From positions 138,800 to 176,538 of the forward strand of contig NZ_KB903666.1 in assembly GCF_000379725.1 (NCBI RefSeq): 37,739 bases of DNA, written 5' to 3'. This DNA is from Cytophaga aurantiaca DSM 3654. Lineage in GTDB: Bacteria; Bacteroidota; Bacteroidia; Cytophagales; Cytophagaceae. The notes under the pieces were generated by a model. It worked only from the letters and a program-made list of their open reading frames with translations, searched no databases and was not told where the DNA came from. A program made the position numbers and the translations under genes. This document shows positions 14,740 through 22,095 of the stretch, piece by piece; within the stretch, counting starts at the first letter, position 1; each line of letters starts with the position of its first letter.

Positions 14740-16207
14740 AGCAAATATTTTGATCATTGATGATATTTCAAACAATATTTTTGCGCTTGAAAATTTGTTG
14801 ATGAAAGAAAACCGAACATTTTTTAAAGCTACCTCTGGAGACGAAGGTTTGAAAATTGCTTTAAGTAAACCTATGGATCTGATTATTCTGGATGTACAAA
14901 TGCCAGAAATGGATGGGTTTGAAGTTGCGAATATGCTTAAGTCTAATAAACGTACAAAAGACGTTCCGATTTTGTTTGCATCTGCAGAGTACAAAGAACA
15001 AAAGAATATTATTAAAGGGTTAGAAGAAGGTGCGGTTGATTATTTGTTTAAACCGCTTGATCCGGAAGTGACAAAAGCAAAGGTTAGTATGCTTTTGAAA
15101 TTGGAATTGCAGCGCAAAGAATTAGTCGAAAGCAATAACGCGTTGGAAAAGTCTGCCATTCTGATCAATAACTCTCCGGATATTATTTGTACGATCGATG
15201 CAGATACATTCACCTTTGATGCTTATAATGTTGCAATGACCCAGGTGCTTGGGTATTCAGCAGAGGAGATCAATGCACGCACCTTATTATTTTTTCTGAA
15301 TGATATGGATAAAGAGCGACTAGAAGGATTTAAAAAACGTGATGAGGATATACTTTCTTTTGAAACACAACTTTTATGTAAAGATGGATCGCATAAATGG
15401 CTGCAATGGAACATTGTTGTAAAAGGAGGGAAGTGGTTTTCAAATGCACGCGATATTACGGAACGTAAAATTAAGGACGATGAAATCATACGTCTGAATC
15501 AGGATCTGAAAGAAAATAATCATCAATTGCAGATTGTAAATAATGAGCTTGAATCGTTCTCGTATTCGGTCTCTCATGATTTGCGCGCGCCTTTGCGGTC
15601 CATTAATAATTACACACAAATGCTTGAGGATGCATTTACTCAGGTAGATGAAAAGTCTGCTCGTTTGCTGGGTAACATCAAACGCAATGCTTTTAAAATG
15701 GATACCTTGATTGACGATCTTTTGGCGTTTTCCCGCTTAGGTAAAAAGCCTATACAGAAGCAAGTGATTCACATGAAGGATCTGGTGAATAATATTTATA
15801 ATGAGATTCAGGTACATTCTCCAAAAGCTGAATTCAAAGTAGCAAATTTACCTGAAATTGAAGCTGACTATAATTTACTGAAACAGGTTATTATCAATCT
15901 GCTTTCAAATGCCATTAAATATTCAAGTAAAATAGAACATCCTGTTATTGAAGTAGGTTTTACAAAAGAAGCAGATAATACCGTGTACTTTGTAAAAGAT
16001 AATGGTGCTGGATTTGACATGGAATACAGCGATAAACTTTTTGGCGTATTTCAACGCCTTCATAGTACAAAAGAATTTGAAGGTACTGGCGTTGGATTGG
16101 CTATTGTTAAACGCATTATTGAAAAACATGGCGGTAAAGTGTGGGCCAATTCGAAAGTAGGAGAAGGAGCAACGTTTTATTTTTCGTTCCCTGTTCATTC
16201 AGTATAA
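14726..16207 (+). CDS. REC-PAS-histidine kinase
   Basis: A 493-residue soluble hybrid with the receiver first (about 6-125): Asp12/Asp13, phosphoacceptor Asp56 (IILDVQMPEMDGF), Ser86 and Lys109 (YLFKPLD). A PAS-PAC unit follows (about 140-255, ending NARDITERK), then a short coiled coil. HisKA has His284 (YSVSHDLRAPLRS). The catalytic domain carries Asn395 (NLLSNAIKYSS), DNGAGFD and GTGVGLAI. The chosen ATG overlaps the CheB end by 14 bases, indicating coupled translation as the last gene of the operon. A perfect 26-base-stem terminator lies ten bases after the stop. Its receiver is a plausible phosphate acceptor from the large hybrid kinase, and its kinase domain a plausible onward donor. 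Confidence 0.93.
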   Translation: MKEGKANILIIDDISNNIFALENLLMKENRTFFKATSGDEGLKIALSKPMDLIILDVQMPEMDGFEVANMLKSNKRTKDVPILFASAEYKEQKNIIKGLEEGAVDYLFKPLDPEVTKAKVSMLLKLELQRKELVESNNALEKSAILINNSPDIICTIDADTFTFDAYNVAMTQVLGYSAEEINARTLLFFLNDMDKERLEGFKKRDEDILSFETQLLCKDGSHKWLQWNIVVKGGKWFSNARDITERKIKDDEIIRLNQDLKENNHQLQIVNNELESFSYSVSHDLRAPLRSINNYTQMLEDAFTQVDEKSARLLGNIKRNAFKMDTLIDDLLAFSRLGKKPIQKQVIHMKDLVNNIYNEIQVHSPKAEFKVANLPEIEADYNLLKQVIINLLSNAIKYSSKIEHPVIEVGFTKEADNTVYFVKDNGAGFDMEYSDKLFGVFQRLHSTKEFEGTGVGLAIVKRIIEKHGGKVWANSKVGEGATFYFSFPVHSV

Positions 16208-16216
16208 ATCAGCAAG

Positions 16217-16275
16217 AATAAAAATAAAAGCCTGAACAATAGAGTTACACTATTGTTCAGGCTTTTATTTTTATT
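16217..16275. terminator. Perfect bidirectional terminator hairpin
   Basis: A 26-base perfect inverted repeat (16217-16242 and 16250-16275) with a 7-base loop. A GC-containing core (AAGCCTGAACAATAG) is flanked by A-rich and T-rich ends, so a U-tract is produced in both directions. It ends the kinase/CheR/CheB operon and can also stop transcripts from the convergent NmrA-like gene. Confidence 0.9.
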
Positions 16276-16285
16276 AATTCTGGCG

Positions 16286-16316
16286 CCGGCATTAGCGAAG
16301 CAGTGACTGGTGCCGG
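16286..16316. repeat. Short GC-rich inverted repeat
   Basis: CCGGCA (16286-16291) pairs with TGCCGG (16311-16316) around a small inner GC-GAA-GC fold. It lies between the operon terminator and the end of the NmrA-like gene and stands out as GC-rich in AT-rich DNA. Its role is unknown. Confidence 0.4.
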
Positions 16317-16361
16317 GTATTTTGTAGCCTTTGACTACATTTATTCATTTGATATTTTATA

Positions 16362-17252
16362 TTACTGATTAAACGCTGCAGCAAACTCCTTCGCAAAATC
16401 TTCAAGTTTTGTCTTAGAGAGTTGAACAGAAGATCTATGTGCATTATAATCTTCAAACATTTTTCCTTCACGTACGGCTTTACCCATCTCTACGAAATTT
16501 TTTGCAATTTCTTCTGGTAAGCCTGCTCCAACCATACCGCCAAAACTATCTTCGTCTTTAAAGTCAATCCATGGAAGCTCCGGTTTACCGATTGCTGCAC
16601 CAAGTACTTTTGCTACATCGTTTGTAGTACGTTCATCGCTTACAACATAACGCACGGTATGACCTTTAAAGGTTAAAGCAGTTAATTCTTCTACAGCTAC
16701 AGCAGCAATATCAGATGGATGCACAAATACGATGGATGTGTTCGTACCATAATTAGCACCGATGATGTTCGCATGTTTGATCATACCGATGTTATTCAAC
16801 AGGTTGGTATAAAAATTACCCGGACGAAGATGTTTGATGTTGACATCAGACAATGTATTTAATGCTTGCTCTTCTCTGTGGATACCGCTTACAGGGCCGC
16901 ATCCTTCTGCCATGTGTGCACCGATGCTGCTTAAGTTTACAATGTTTTTTACCCCCGAAGCAGCAATCGCATCTGCATAAACTTTACCTGTATCACCAAT
17001 GTATTTTTTCCAATCGGCTGCAGCAAACGTAGGCGGAACCATTGTATACACCGCATCTGCACCTGTAAAGGTTTTTGTTAAAAAGTCTACATCCTGAACC
17101 GAACCGATCGCCGCTTTTGCGCCCAAGGCTTCGATTTCAGCTTTACGGCTTTCCTGGCTGCTCACTACTGTTACCGTGTGACCAGCTGCAATCAATGTCT
17201 TAGCTAGTGGCTTGCTTATATTTCCTAATGAACCTGTGATAACGTATTTCAT
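16362..17252 (-). CDS. NmrA-like NAD(P)-binding protein (atypical short-chain dehydrogenase)
   Basis: A 296-residue Rossmann-fold protein of the NmrA/HSCARG group. The nucleotide-binding segment is YVITGSLGNISKPLAKTL (about 3-20); typical members have GxTGxxG or GATGxxG, so GSLGNIS is a variant. Other features are the VVSSQESRK strand-end that should discriminate NAD from NADP, the IVNLSSIGAH segment (about 105-114) and HLRPGNFYTNLL (about 140-151), all typical of this group. Close relatives are quinone reductases or redox-sensing regulators. It is divergent from an HxlR-type regulator with interlocking promoters, which makes it that regulator's likely target. Redox or electrophile stress is the usual context for such pairs, but the substrate is not determined. 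Confidence 0.88.
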   Translation of the reverse strand: MKYVITGSLGNISKPLAKTLIAAGHTVTVVSSQESRKAEIEALGAKAAIGSVQDVDFLTKTFTGADAVYTMVPPTFAAADWKKYIGDTGKVYADAIAASGVKNIVNLSSIGAHMAEGCGPVSGIHREEQALNTLSDVNIKHLRPGNFYTNLLNNIGMIKHANIIGANYGTNTSIVFVHPSDIAAVAVEELTALTFKGHTVRYVVSDERTTNDVAKVLGAAIGKPELPWIDFKDEDSFGGMVGAGLPEEIAKNFVEMGKAVREGKMFEDYNAHRSSVQLSKTKLEDFAKEFAAAFNQ

Positions 17253-17266
17253 ATCTGTATTTTGTT

Positions 17267-17297
17267 TTGAGTTAATGATTAAACAAATGTATATTTG
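17267..17297 (+). promoter_or_regulatory. Putative Bacteroidota-type promoter of the HxlR gene
   Basis: TTG at 17267-17269 and TATATTTG at 17290-17297 are separated by 20 bases, matching the Bacteroidota -33/-7 pattern (TTTG, TAnnTTTG). The expected start site is a few bases after 17300, about 35-40 bases before the ATG at 17340. Confidence 0.6.
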
Positions 17298-17314
17298 TAC
17301 TTACTTTATTACAA
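17284..17314 (-). promoter_or_regulatory. Putative promoter of the NmrA-like gene, overlapping the divergent promoter
   Basis: Reading the minus strand, TTG at 17314-17312 and TACATTTG at 17291-17284 are separated by 20 bases, again matching TTG-N20-TAnnTTTG. The two -7 boxes overlap head to head at 17290-17291. Confidence 0.6.
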
Positions 17315-17318
17315 GTAC
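17297..17318. promoter_or_regulatory. Inverted-repeat operator candidate for the HxlR regulator
   Basis: GTACTT (17297-17302) and AAGTAC (17313-17318) are perfect inverted half-sites with a 10-base spacer. The element covers the -33 box of the NmrA-like gene and touches the -7 box of the regulator gene, so one bound dimer could repress both. HxlR/YodB-type regulators bind sites with TACTT-like half-sites. Confidence 0.55.
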
Positions 17319-17339
17319 TAACCCTAAAGTAGGTATCTT

Positions 17340-17690
17340 ATGACGGCAGTAAAAGAATCTTCAACCAATCACTTAAATAAGCTGGATGCTATTACAGCTT
17401 GTCCGGTATCCTTTACGCTAACCAAGATAGGAGGCCGCTGGAAGCCAATCATTATTTTTAATTTAATGACCGGAGGCAAACGTTATGGTGAATTGAAAAG
17501 AGCCATACCAACGATTACCGAGAAAATGTTGATCCAGAATTTAAAAGAACTTGAAGCGGATAATCTGGTTGAGCGTATAGCTAAGCCTGTTATTCCGCCG
17601 CATGTAGAATATAAATTATCGGAAGCCGGTAAAGCCTTATCACCCGTTATGAAATCAATGGTTGATTGGGCCAGAAAATACAATGTATAA
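17340..17690 (+). CDS. HxlR-family winged-helix transcriptional regulator
   Basis: A 116-residue DNA-binding protein of the HxlR family (dimeric winged helix; members such as YodB and HypR sense electrophiles or disulfide stress). Family blocks are CPVSFTLTKIGGRWKPIII (about 21-39), RYGELKRAIPTITEKMLIQN (about 49-68, the recognition region) and HVEYKLSEAGKALSPV (about 87-102). Cys21, at the start of the first block, corresponds to the redox-active N-terminal cysteine of YodB-type members, and it is the only cysteine. A palindromic operator candidate and both promoters lie between it and the divergent NmrA-like gene. Self-repression plus control of that gene is the simplest reading. Confidence 0.93.
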   Translation: MTAVKESSTNHLNKLDAITACPVSFTLTKIGGRWKPIIIFNLMTGGKRYGELKRAIPTITEKMLIQNLKELEADNLVERIAKPVIPPHVEYKLSEAGKALSPVMKSMVDWARKYNV

Positions 17691-17895
17691 TTCATTTATG
17701 AGTTAGTTATTTTGCGTTGAACTAAAAAGCCAACACATATTATTTTTAGTTTATATTTTTATTCGTTGCAACAGAATCAAATGTTATACATGTGATTTGT
17801 ATAAGCATTTTCTGAAAACATGTAAGCCATTCATAGCCGTGTTTGTGCAACTTTGATGTATAAAATCATTTTACATCAACATAAATTTTAGAGCT

Positions 17896-18351
17896 ATGAA
17901 ATTAGGACTTTCAGAAGAAGACATTAAAAAAAGTGTAAACATGTTGTCTGTTGCATTGGCAGATCAAATGACGTTGTATGTAAAGACAAGAAAGTTTCAT
18001 TGGAATGTTTCCGGACAAAGTTTTATGGAACTTCACAAATTGTTTGAAGCACAGTATACACAACTTGAAGCCATTATAGACGAAACGGCAGAACGTATTA
18101 ATAAGCTGGGTTCAAACACGATCGGAACAATGGAAGAGTTTTCTAAAGTGACACGCTTAAAAGAAGCACCTGGAAAATATCCATCTCAAAAAGATATGCT
18201 GAAGGAATTACTTGCTGATCATGAATCTGTTATCGTTGAATTGAGAAAAGATATTGATGCAGATAGTGATGCAGGCACCACCGATTATTTTACAAAACTG
18301 CTTCAGGATCATGAGACGATTGCCTGGACTCTTAGAAGGTATTTAAATTAG
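17896..18351 (+). CDS. dps: Dps family ferritin-like DNA-protection protein
   Basis: A 151-residue Dps, which forms a hollow dodecamer that oxidises Fe(II) with hydrogen peroxide and stores iron. The inter-subunit ferroxidase ligands are all present with the canonical spacing: His35 (FHWNVSG), His47, Asp62 and Glu66 (DETAERINKLG). The N-terminal tail is short with few lysines (MKLGLSEEDIKK), so DNA binding through the tail may be weak. Length and helices fit the family throughout. It is a single gene followed by a strong terminator and opens a group of stress-related genes. No PerR or OxyR-like site was identified in the upstream AT-rich region. Confidence 0.95.
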   Translation: MKLGLSEEDIKKSVNMLSVALADQMTLYVKTRKFHWNVSGQSFMELHKLFEAQYTQLEAIIDETAERINKLGSNTIGTMEEFSKVTRLKEAPGKYPSQKDMLKELLADHESVIVELRKDIDADSDAGTTDYFTKLLQDHETIAWTLRRYLN

Positions 18352-18367
18352 AAATATATACTCTATA

Positions 18368-18413
18368 AAAATGCTTCATGCCTTTATATATATAAAGGCA
18401 TGAAGCATTTTTT
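18368..18413. terminator. Palindromic terminator after dps
   Basis: A perfect 46-base palindrome centred between 18390 and 18391, with TGCTTCATGCCTTTATA arms and A/T runs at each end, starting 17 bases after the dps stop. It gives a long stem with a U-tract on the plus strand. Confidence 0.9.
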
Positions 18414-18594
18414 ATGATGTGATATATATGTACTTAATTATTTTAAATGATATAAATTATTTTTTGTAGAACCTTTTTTCCACCTCATTTTTACGCATTT
18501 AGTGCATGGAAATGATATAATAATTGCCTGTTACCGTGTAACACAATATTGTATGATATTGGTGAATTTTACATCATATCAAACAGCAACGGTC

Positions 18595-18702
18595 ATGACA
18601 AACAGAAAAAAAACACGTTATTTTGAATCTCTTGTATCTATCGTATCTATTGGGTTTGCTGCATATCTTCTAATAGGTTTTTCGATTGTATTAATGAATT
18701 GA
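18595..18702 (+). CDS. Tiny single-helix membrane protein
   Basis: A 35-residue frame, MTNRKKTRYFESLVSI onward, with a basic N-terminus and one hydrophobic helix (about 13-34). A longer version from a GTG at 18502 (66 residues) is possible but its added part looks unlike protein. The positive-inside charge pattern argues for a real small membrane protein. No family is recognised. It sits between dps and a second tiny membrane frame. Confidence 0.4.
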   Translation: MTNRKKTRYFESLVSIVSIGFAAYLLIGFSIVLMN

Positions 18703-18790
18703 AAGGATTTAAATGAATGGATATTCATAGAATTGAATTGTGAAACCATTGTGAAGGAAAAGAGTATAAGTACATAGAATAGGAAATACT

Positions 18791-18925
18791 ATGAAGATTT
18801 ATAAAAGAGGATATATATACATGCATCGTTTGGTTCGCCAATCAGGCGTTATTCTTGAATCTCCGGATATAACTACATTTGCGGTTATTTTTACAGCAAT
18901 TATAGCTGTTGTTTTTCTTATATGA
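18791..18925 (+). CDS. Tiny single-helix membrane protein
   Basis: A 44-residue frame from the ATG at 18791, or 34 residues from the ATG at 18821. The N-terminal part is basic and polar (HRLVRQSGVILESPDITT) and the C-terminus is one hydrophobic helix (FAVIFTAIIAVVFLI) ending the protein, a tail-anchored layout. AGGAAATACT precedes the first ATG. No family is recognised. It is the second such tiny frame in 330 bases. Confidence 0.4.
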   Translation: MKIYKRGYIYMHRLVRQSGVILESPDITTFAVIFTAIIAVVFLI

Positions 18926-19008
18926 TTATAATCAGAATTAATAGTTGTTATTAGTTCTTTGTGTGAGTGAGTACCTTGCATTGTTGTTTTTAATAGTTAT
19001 CTTGACAT

Positions 19009-20112
19009 ATGCAGAAGTTGCTTGTACTTGGCGTTATTTTTTTCATTGGTTTTACGCTGCATGCACAGAAAAAAAAGGAGAATGTTTTTCTGCATCCCGA
19101 CAAATTTTATGAGAAGTATTTTCCTCATTTGAAAATTAAATACAATCCTTCCGATTCAACTTATATTAAAGTATATCCGAAAAATTATGCAACGGTTGCG
19201 ACACATGTATTTTCGCCAACAGTGCATATAAATATAGAGCCCAAAGGCGCTTTACAGGCCAGTTCTCAATTTCGTACAAATATTAAAACCATTACAGGTT
19301 TTTCATTTAGTTATAGGCACATAACGGCAGGTTTTGCGATGAGTTTGTTACCGCCTGTCGGAGATCCACCAGGTTATGTATCTACAAAATACCGCACGGC
19401 TACAATTAAATATAAAAGTCCCATCTATATTCTTACCTTCAAATTTATGAAGGTACAAGGTATGACAGATATTAACTCCTTTAATAGTCTGGATCCTCTT
19501 CAATCGACGGTACCTCGTCCGGACATTACAATTAAAGAATACATGTTTGAAGGAATTTATAATTTCAACTGGAAAAAATATTCATATCTCTCTACCGTTG
19601 ATCACACAGAAGGACAAATTAAAAGTCATCTTGGTTTTATGGTCAAAGCCGGAATATACAGTCAGCGTTTTTACGGAGATACAAATTTGCTTAGTGTTCC
19701 TCAACGTCCGTATTTTGAAGGCTACGATAACATTACCAAAGTTGTGGGTTATAACATAAAACTTTCTCCGGGAATAGGAGGAAACCTGGTAATTAAAAAA
19801 CATTTCTACGCAACTATTTCAATTTTCTCTCCACTCAATCTGTATATTAACAGATTGTATTCTGAAAACGATGAACGTGTTCATAAAGAAACAAGCCTGC
19901 AATGGGTATTGGATGGCTCTGCAAGTATAGGCTATCAATCAAATCGTTTTTTTGCTGCCGTGCGGTTTGACTTAGATGGACGAACTGCTGCATTGAATAC
20001 AGTAAGGTATACCAGTGCGTATAATTATATTGGTTTTGATATTGGCTATCGATTTGTTGCACCGCGTGTAGTGAAAAAGGTTTATGACCAGACCATGCCC
20101 CCTGGCTTGTAG
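19009..20112 (+). CDS. Secreted or outer-membrane protein, DUF4421-like
   Basis: A 367-residue protein with a Sec signal peptide (MQKLLVLGVIFFIGFTLHAQ, cleavage near residue 19). The mature part is made of many alternating amphipathic strands with aromatic girdles (for example GFSFSYRHITAGFAMSLLP, about 98-116) and closes on a strand YNYIGFDIGYRFV, typical of an outer-membrane beta-barrel. The opening HPDKFYEKYFPHLKIKYNP and overall size resemble DUF4421 proteins of Bacteroidota, whose function is unknown. This family assignment is from memory and moderate. It appears to be monocistronic. The hypothetical small frames on either side are not obviously coupled to it. Confidence 0.75.
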   Translation: MQKLLVLGVIFFIGFTLHAQKKKENVFLHPDKFYEKYFPHLKIKYNPSDSTYIKVYPKNYATVATHVFSPTVHINIEPKGALQASSQFRTNIKTITGFSFSYRHITAGFAMSLLPPVGDPPGYVSTKYRTATIKYKSPIYILTFKFMKVQGMTDINSFNSLDPLQSTVPRPDITIKEYMFEGIYNFNWKKYSYLSTVDHTEGQIKSHLGFMVKAGIYSQRFYGDTNLLSVPQRPYFEGYDNITKVVGYNIKLSPGIGGNLVIKKHFYATISIFSPLNLYINRLYSENDERVHKETSLQWVLDGSASIGYQSNRFFAAVRFDLDGRTAALNTVRYTSAYNYIGFDIGYRFVAPRVVKKVYDQTMPPGL

Positions 20113-20234
20113 GTGTTTTCCTGAACTATGATTTATATGATTGAAATCATCGCATTAAATAGTGTAACAATTCATGAAAATAATGTAAAAGTATTGTCCA
20201 TTGTAATGTACATATTGTATATAAAAATAGGCAT

Positions 20235-20420
20235 ATGAATATTAAGAGAATCTTTGGAGCGGTATTGACAATTTTAGGAATTGGTTTTTTAATATATACT
20301 GCTGTGTTATTTTCAAAAACAGGAAGCCCAATAAAGCCAATGATCACTTATGGTGTACTTGGTTTTGTATTCTTCCTTTCAGGCATGGGACTTATACGTA
20401 CTATTAAGGATGCTGCTTAA
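20235..20420 (+). CDS. Small two-helix membrane protein
   Basis: A 61-residue protein with two predicted membrane helices (about 6-26 and 37-55) joined by a short polar loop with SKTGSPIKP, and short charged ends (MNIKR, RTIKDAA). Similar small proteins are common in Bacteroidota, but no function is known to me. A terminator follows about 20 bases after the stop. It is oriented with the following stress genes. Confidence 0.65.
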   Translation: MNIKRIFGAVLTILGIGFLIYTAVLFSKTGSPIKPMITYGVLGFVFFLSGMGLIRTIKDAA

Positions 20421-20441
20421 ATGTAGATTAAAATTATAAAT

Positions 20442-20471
20442 AAAAAAGGCTGCAGCGATGTAGCCTTTTTT
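20442..20471 (+). terminator. Rho-independent terminator
   Basis: AAAAAAGGCT (20442-20451) pairs with AGCCTTTTTT (20462-20471) across a 10-base loop that can extend the stem with one mismatch (GGCTGCA against TGTAGCC), followed by a T-run. It ends the small membrane-protein gene. Confidence 0.8.
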
Positions 20472-20609
20472 TATGCATTTATTTAACTATTCGATGTATG
20501 GAAAACCTGTAATCAATAGATTGTATTATGTAAGTAGTGAGGTGTTTGAATGCCCTACATTCGTAATATAAAACTTAAACAATTTCTAATCAGCTAATCA
20601 AATACTATT

Positions 20610-21164
20610 ATGGAAAATCAAAACAATTCAACACCAACCAACACCTACAAGACAACAAATAACAAATTGGTGACAGGAATGTTCAGAGATCGTGAAAGTA
20701 CAGAAAATGCATACAATGCGTTGCATGAAAAAGGTTACAATCAGGATGAAGTCCATTTACTCATGTCTGACGATACACGTAAAAAACATTTTGCAGACGA
20801 CGATACAGAGATTGGTACAAAAGCTGCTGAAGGTCTTGGTAAAGGTGCTGCTATTGGCGGGACTGTCGGTGCAGTTGCAGGTGCGATTGCAGCAATAGGA
20901 ACATCACTTCTAATTCCCGGTCTTGGACTTGTAATTGCTGGTCCGCTTGCAGCAGGTCTTGCTGGTGCGGGTGCAGGCAGCATTACGGGAGGGATTGTTG
21001 GAACGTTAGTAGGTGCAGGTATTCCTGAGGAACGTGCTCGTATTTATGAAGATGGCATAAAAAAAGGAAATATTGTAGTAGGAGTACATCCACGCAATGA
21101 TGAAGATGCCGAGTACTTCAAGAACAACTGGAAAGAACATAAAGGCGAAGAAATTCATCATTAA
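20610..21164 (+). CDS. General stress protein-like glycine-zipper protein
   Basis: A 184-residue protein. The N-terminal part (about 18-60; LVTGMFRDRESTENAYNALHEKGYNQDEVHLL) resembles the YflT/GsiB-type 'heat-induced stress protein' domain found in general stress protein 17M. The centre (about 72-137) is a glycine/alanine-rich double helix with GxxxG spacing (GKGAAIGGTVGAVAGAIAA, then GPLAAGLAGAGAGSITGG), a glycine zipper likely to insert into or associate with membranes. The C-terminus (about 150-184) returns to a soluble, acidic and His-rich tail with VVGVHPRNDEDAEYF. Such proteins accompany DUF892 and Dps genes in stress-induced clusters, as here. No enzymatic motif is seen. Confidence 0.78.
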   Translation: MENQNNSTPTNTYKTTNNKLVTGMFRDRESTENAYNALHEKGYNQDEVHLLMSDDTRKKHFADDDTEIGTKAAEGLGKGAAIGGTVGAVAGAIAAIGTSLLIPGLGLVIAGPLAAGLAGAGAGSITGGIVGTLVGAGIPEERARIYEDGIKKGNIVVGVHPRNDEDAEYFKNNWKEHKGEEIHH

Positions 21165-21171
21165 ATTAAAA

Positions 21172-21209
21172 AGATTAAAAGCAGTGTAAAAGTATACTGC
21201 TTTTAATCT
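21172..21209 (+). terminator. Hairpin after the glycine-zipper gene
   Basis: AGATTAAAAGCAGT (21172-21185) is the reverse complement of ACTGCTTTTAATCT (21196-21209); the stem can extend inward with a G-T pair. The U-run is inside the stem, so it may attenuate rather than fully terminate. Confidence 0.65.
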
Positions 21210-21248
21210 CATACAATTATTAAAATAATATATAACGTTATATCTACG

Positions 21249-21419
21249 ATGATGAAAAATCTTACAGTCATAACAACCGCGTTTATAACCTCTTTCTTAT
21301 TTAGCTCTTGCAGCGTAATAGGAGACATCTTTAGTGCAGGTATGAGTTTCGGTATTTTCATTACCGTATTTATTGTAGCAATAATTATTTATGCATTTAT
21401 ACGCTTGACAAGAAAATAA
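21249..21419 (+). CDS. Small lipoprotein with membrane helix
   Basis: A 56-residue protein (MMKNLTVITTAFITSFLFSSC, with lipidation Cys21 after FSS). A short Gly-containing turn (SVIGDIFSAGMSFGIF) leads to a second hydrophobic helix and a basic end, RLTRK. This layout is recurrent in Bacteroidota, often beside stress genes, and similar proteins are sometimes wrongly labelled phosphatidate cytidylyltransferase. It is too short for any enzyme. It lies between the glycine-zipper gene and the DUF892 gene, with 37 bases to the latter, and probably belongs to the same stress-induced set. Confidence 0.75.
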   Translation: MMKNLTVITTAFITSFLFSSCSVIGDIFSAGMSFGIFITVFIVAIIIYAFIRLTRK

Positions 21420-21456
21420 TAGATAAAGATCTTTAACAACTAACAACTATACGACT

Positions 21457-22053
21457 ATGGAAAAGAAAACAAGTAATGGAAATGGTTCAGTTAAAAAAAC
21501 TGCAGCTACACCGAAAACAACAAAATCGAATCAATCTCCAAGTAATGATTCTATTCAGGAATCTCAATTACAGAAATTATTTGAAGATGAATTGAAAGAT
21601 ATTTACTGGGCTGAAAAAGCATTAACAAAAGCAATTCCGAAAATGATTAAAAATGCTACATCGGGTGATTTGATTAAAGCATTGGAATCTCATCTGGATG
21701 AAACGCAAAATCATGTAACACGTTTGGAACAAGTATTTGAACTTATCGGTAAAAATGCTGTAGCAAAAAAATGTGAAGCAACTGCCGGCTTGATTCTGGA
21801 GGCAGGAGAGATTATGGAAGAATGTGATAAAGGTGCGATGCGTGATGCAGGTATTATTTCTGCTGCTCAAAAAGTAGAACACTATGAAATTGCTACCTAC
21901 GGAACATTACGTCAGTTTGCAGACACCTTAGGTTTGGATAAAGTTGTAAAACTTCTTGCCGCAACCTTAAGCGAAGAAAAAGCAGCAGACGAAAAATTAA
22001 CCGAAGTTGCTGAAAATACGATTAACATTGAAGCTGCACACCAGGAAGCGTAA
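21457..22053 (+). CDS. DUF892 (YciE/YciF-like) ferritin-like protein
   Basis: A 198-residue protein whose last 160 residues form a four-helix ferritin-like domain of the DUF892 family, represented by E. coli YciE and YciF, which are stress- or osmotically induced. Recognisable segments are LQKLFEDELKDIYWAEKAL (about 38-56), LESHLDETQNHVTRLEQVF (about 75-94) and the C-terminal LSEEKAADEKLTEVAE. Conserved Glu/His positions of the di-metal site (for example EDEL, HLDET and KVEHYEIATYG) are visible. The first 35 residues are a Lys/Thr/Ser-rich low-complexity tail that might bind nucleic acid or be an intrinsically disordered linker. The gene stop is immediately followed by an inverted repeat. Confidence 0.9.
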   Translation: MEKKTSNGNGSVKKTAATPKTTKSNQSPSNDSIQESQLQKLFEDELKDIYWAEKALTKAIPKMIKNATSGDLIKALESHLDETQNHVTRLEQVFELIGKNAVAKKCEATAGLILEAGEIMEECDKGAMRDAGIISAAQKVEHYEIATYGTLRQFADTLGLDKVVKLLAATLSEEKAADEKLTEVAENTINIEAAHQEA

Positions 22054-22095
22054 CTAATTATGAATTATGAATGAAAAAAAGCAATTCATAGTTAG
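22054..22095. repeat. Inverted repeat abutting the DUF892 stop codon
   Basis: CTAATTATGAATT (22054-22066) pairs with AATTCATAGTTAG (22083-22095) with one mismatch. The word TATGAAT is reiterated in the left arm. It begins on the first base after the stop codon. Confidence 0.55.

Noticed and set aside
18799-18981. 60-codon minus-strand frame
   Set aside because: The opposite strand carries a tiny membrane-protein frame with a more natural charge and hydrophobic pattern; this one has no hydrophobic core or motif.
20556-20563. TACATTCG as a -7 promoter box for the glycine-zipper gene
   Set aside because: It differs from TAnnTTTG at one position and no TTG lies about 20 bases upstream.
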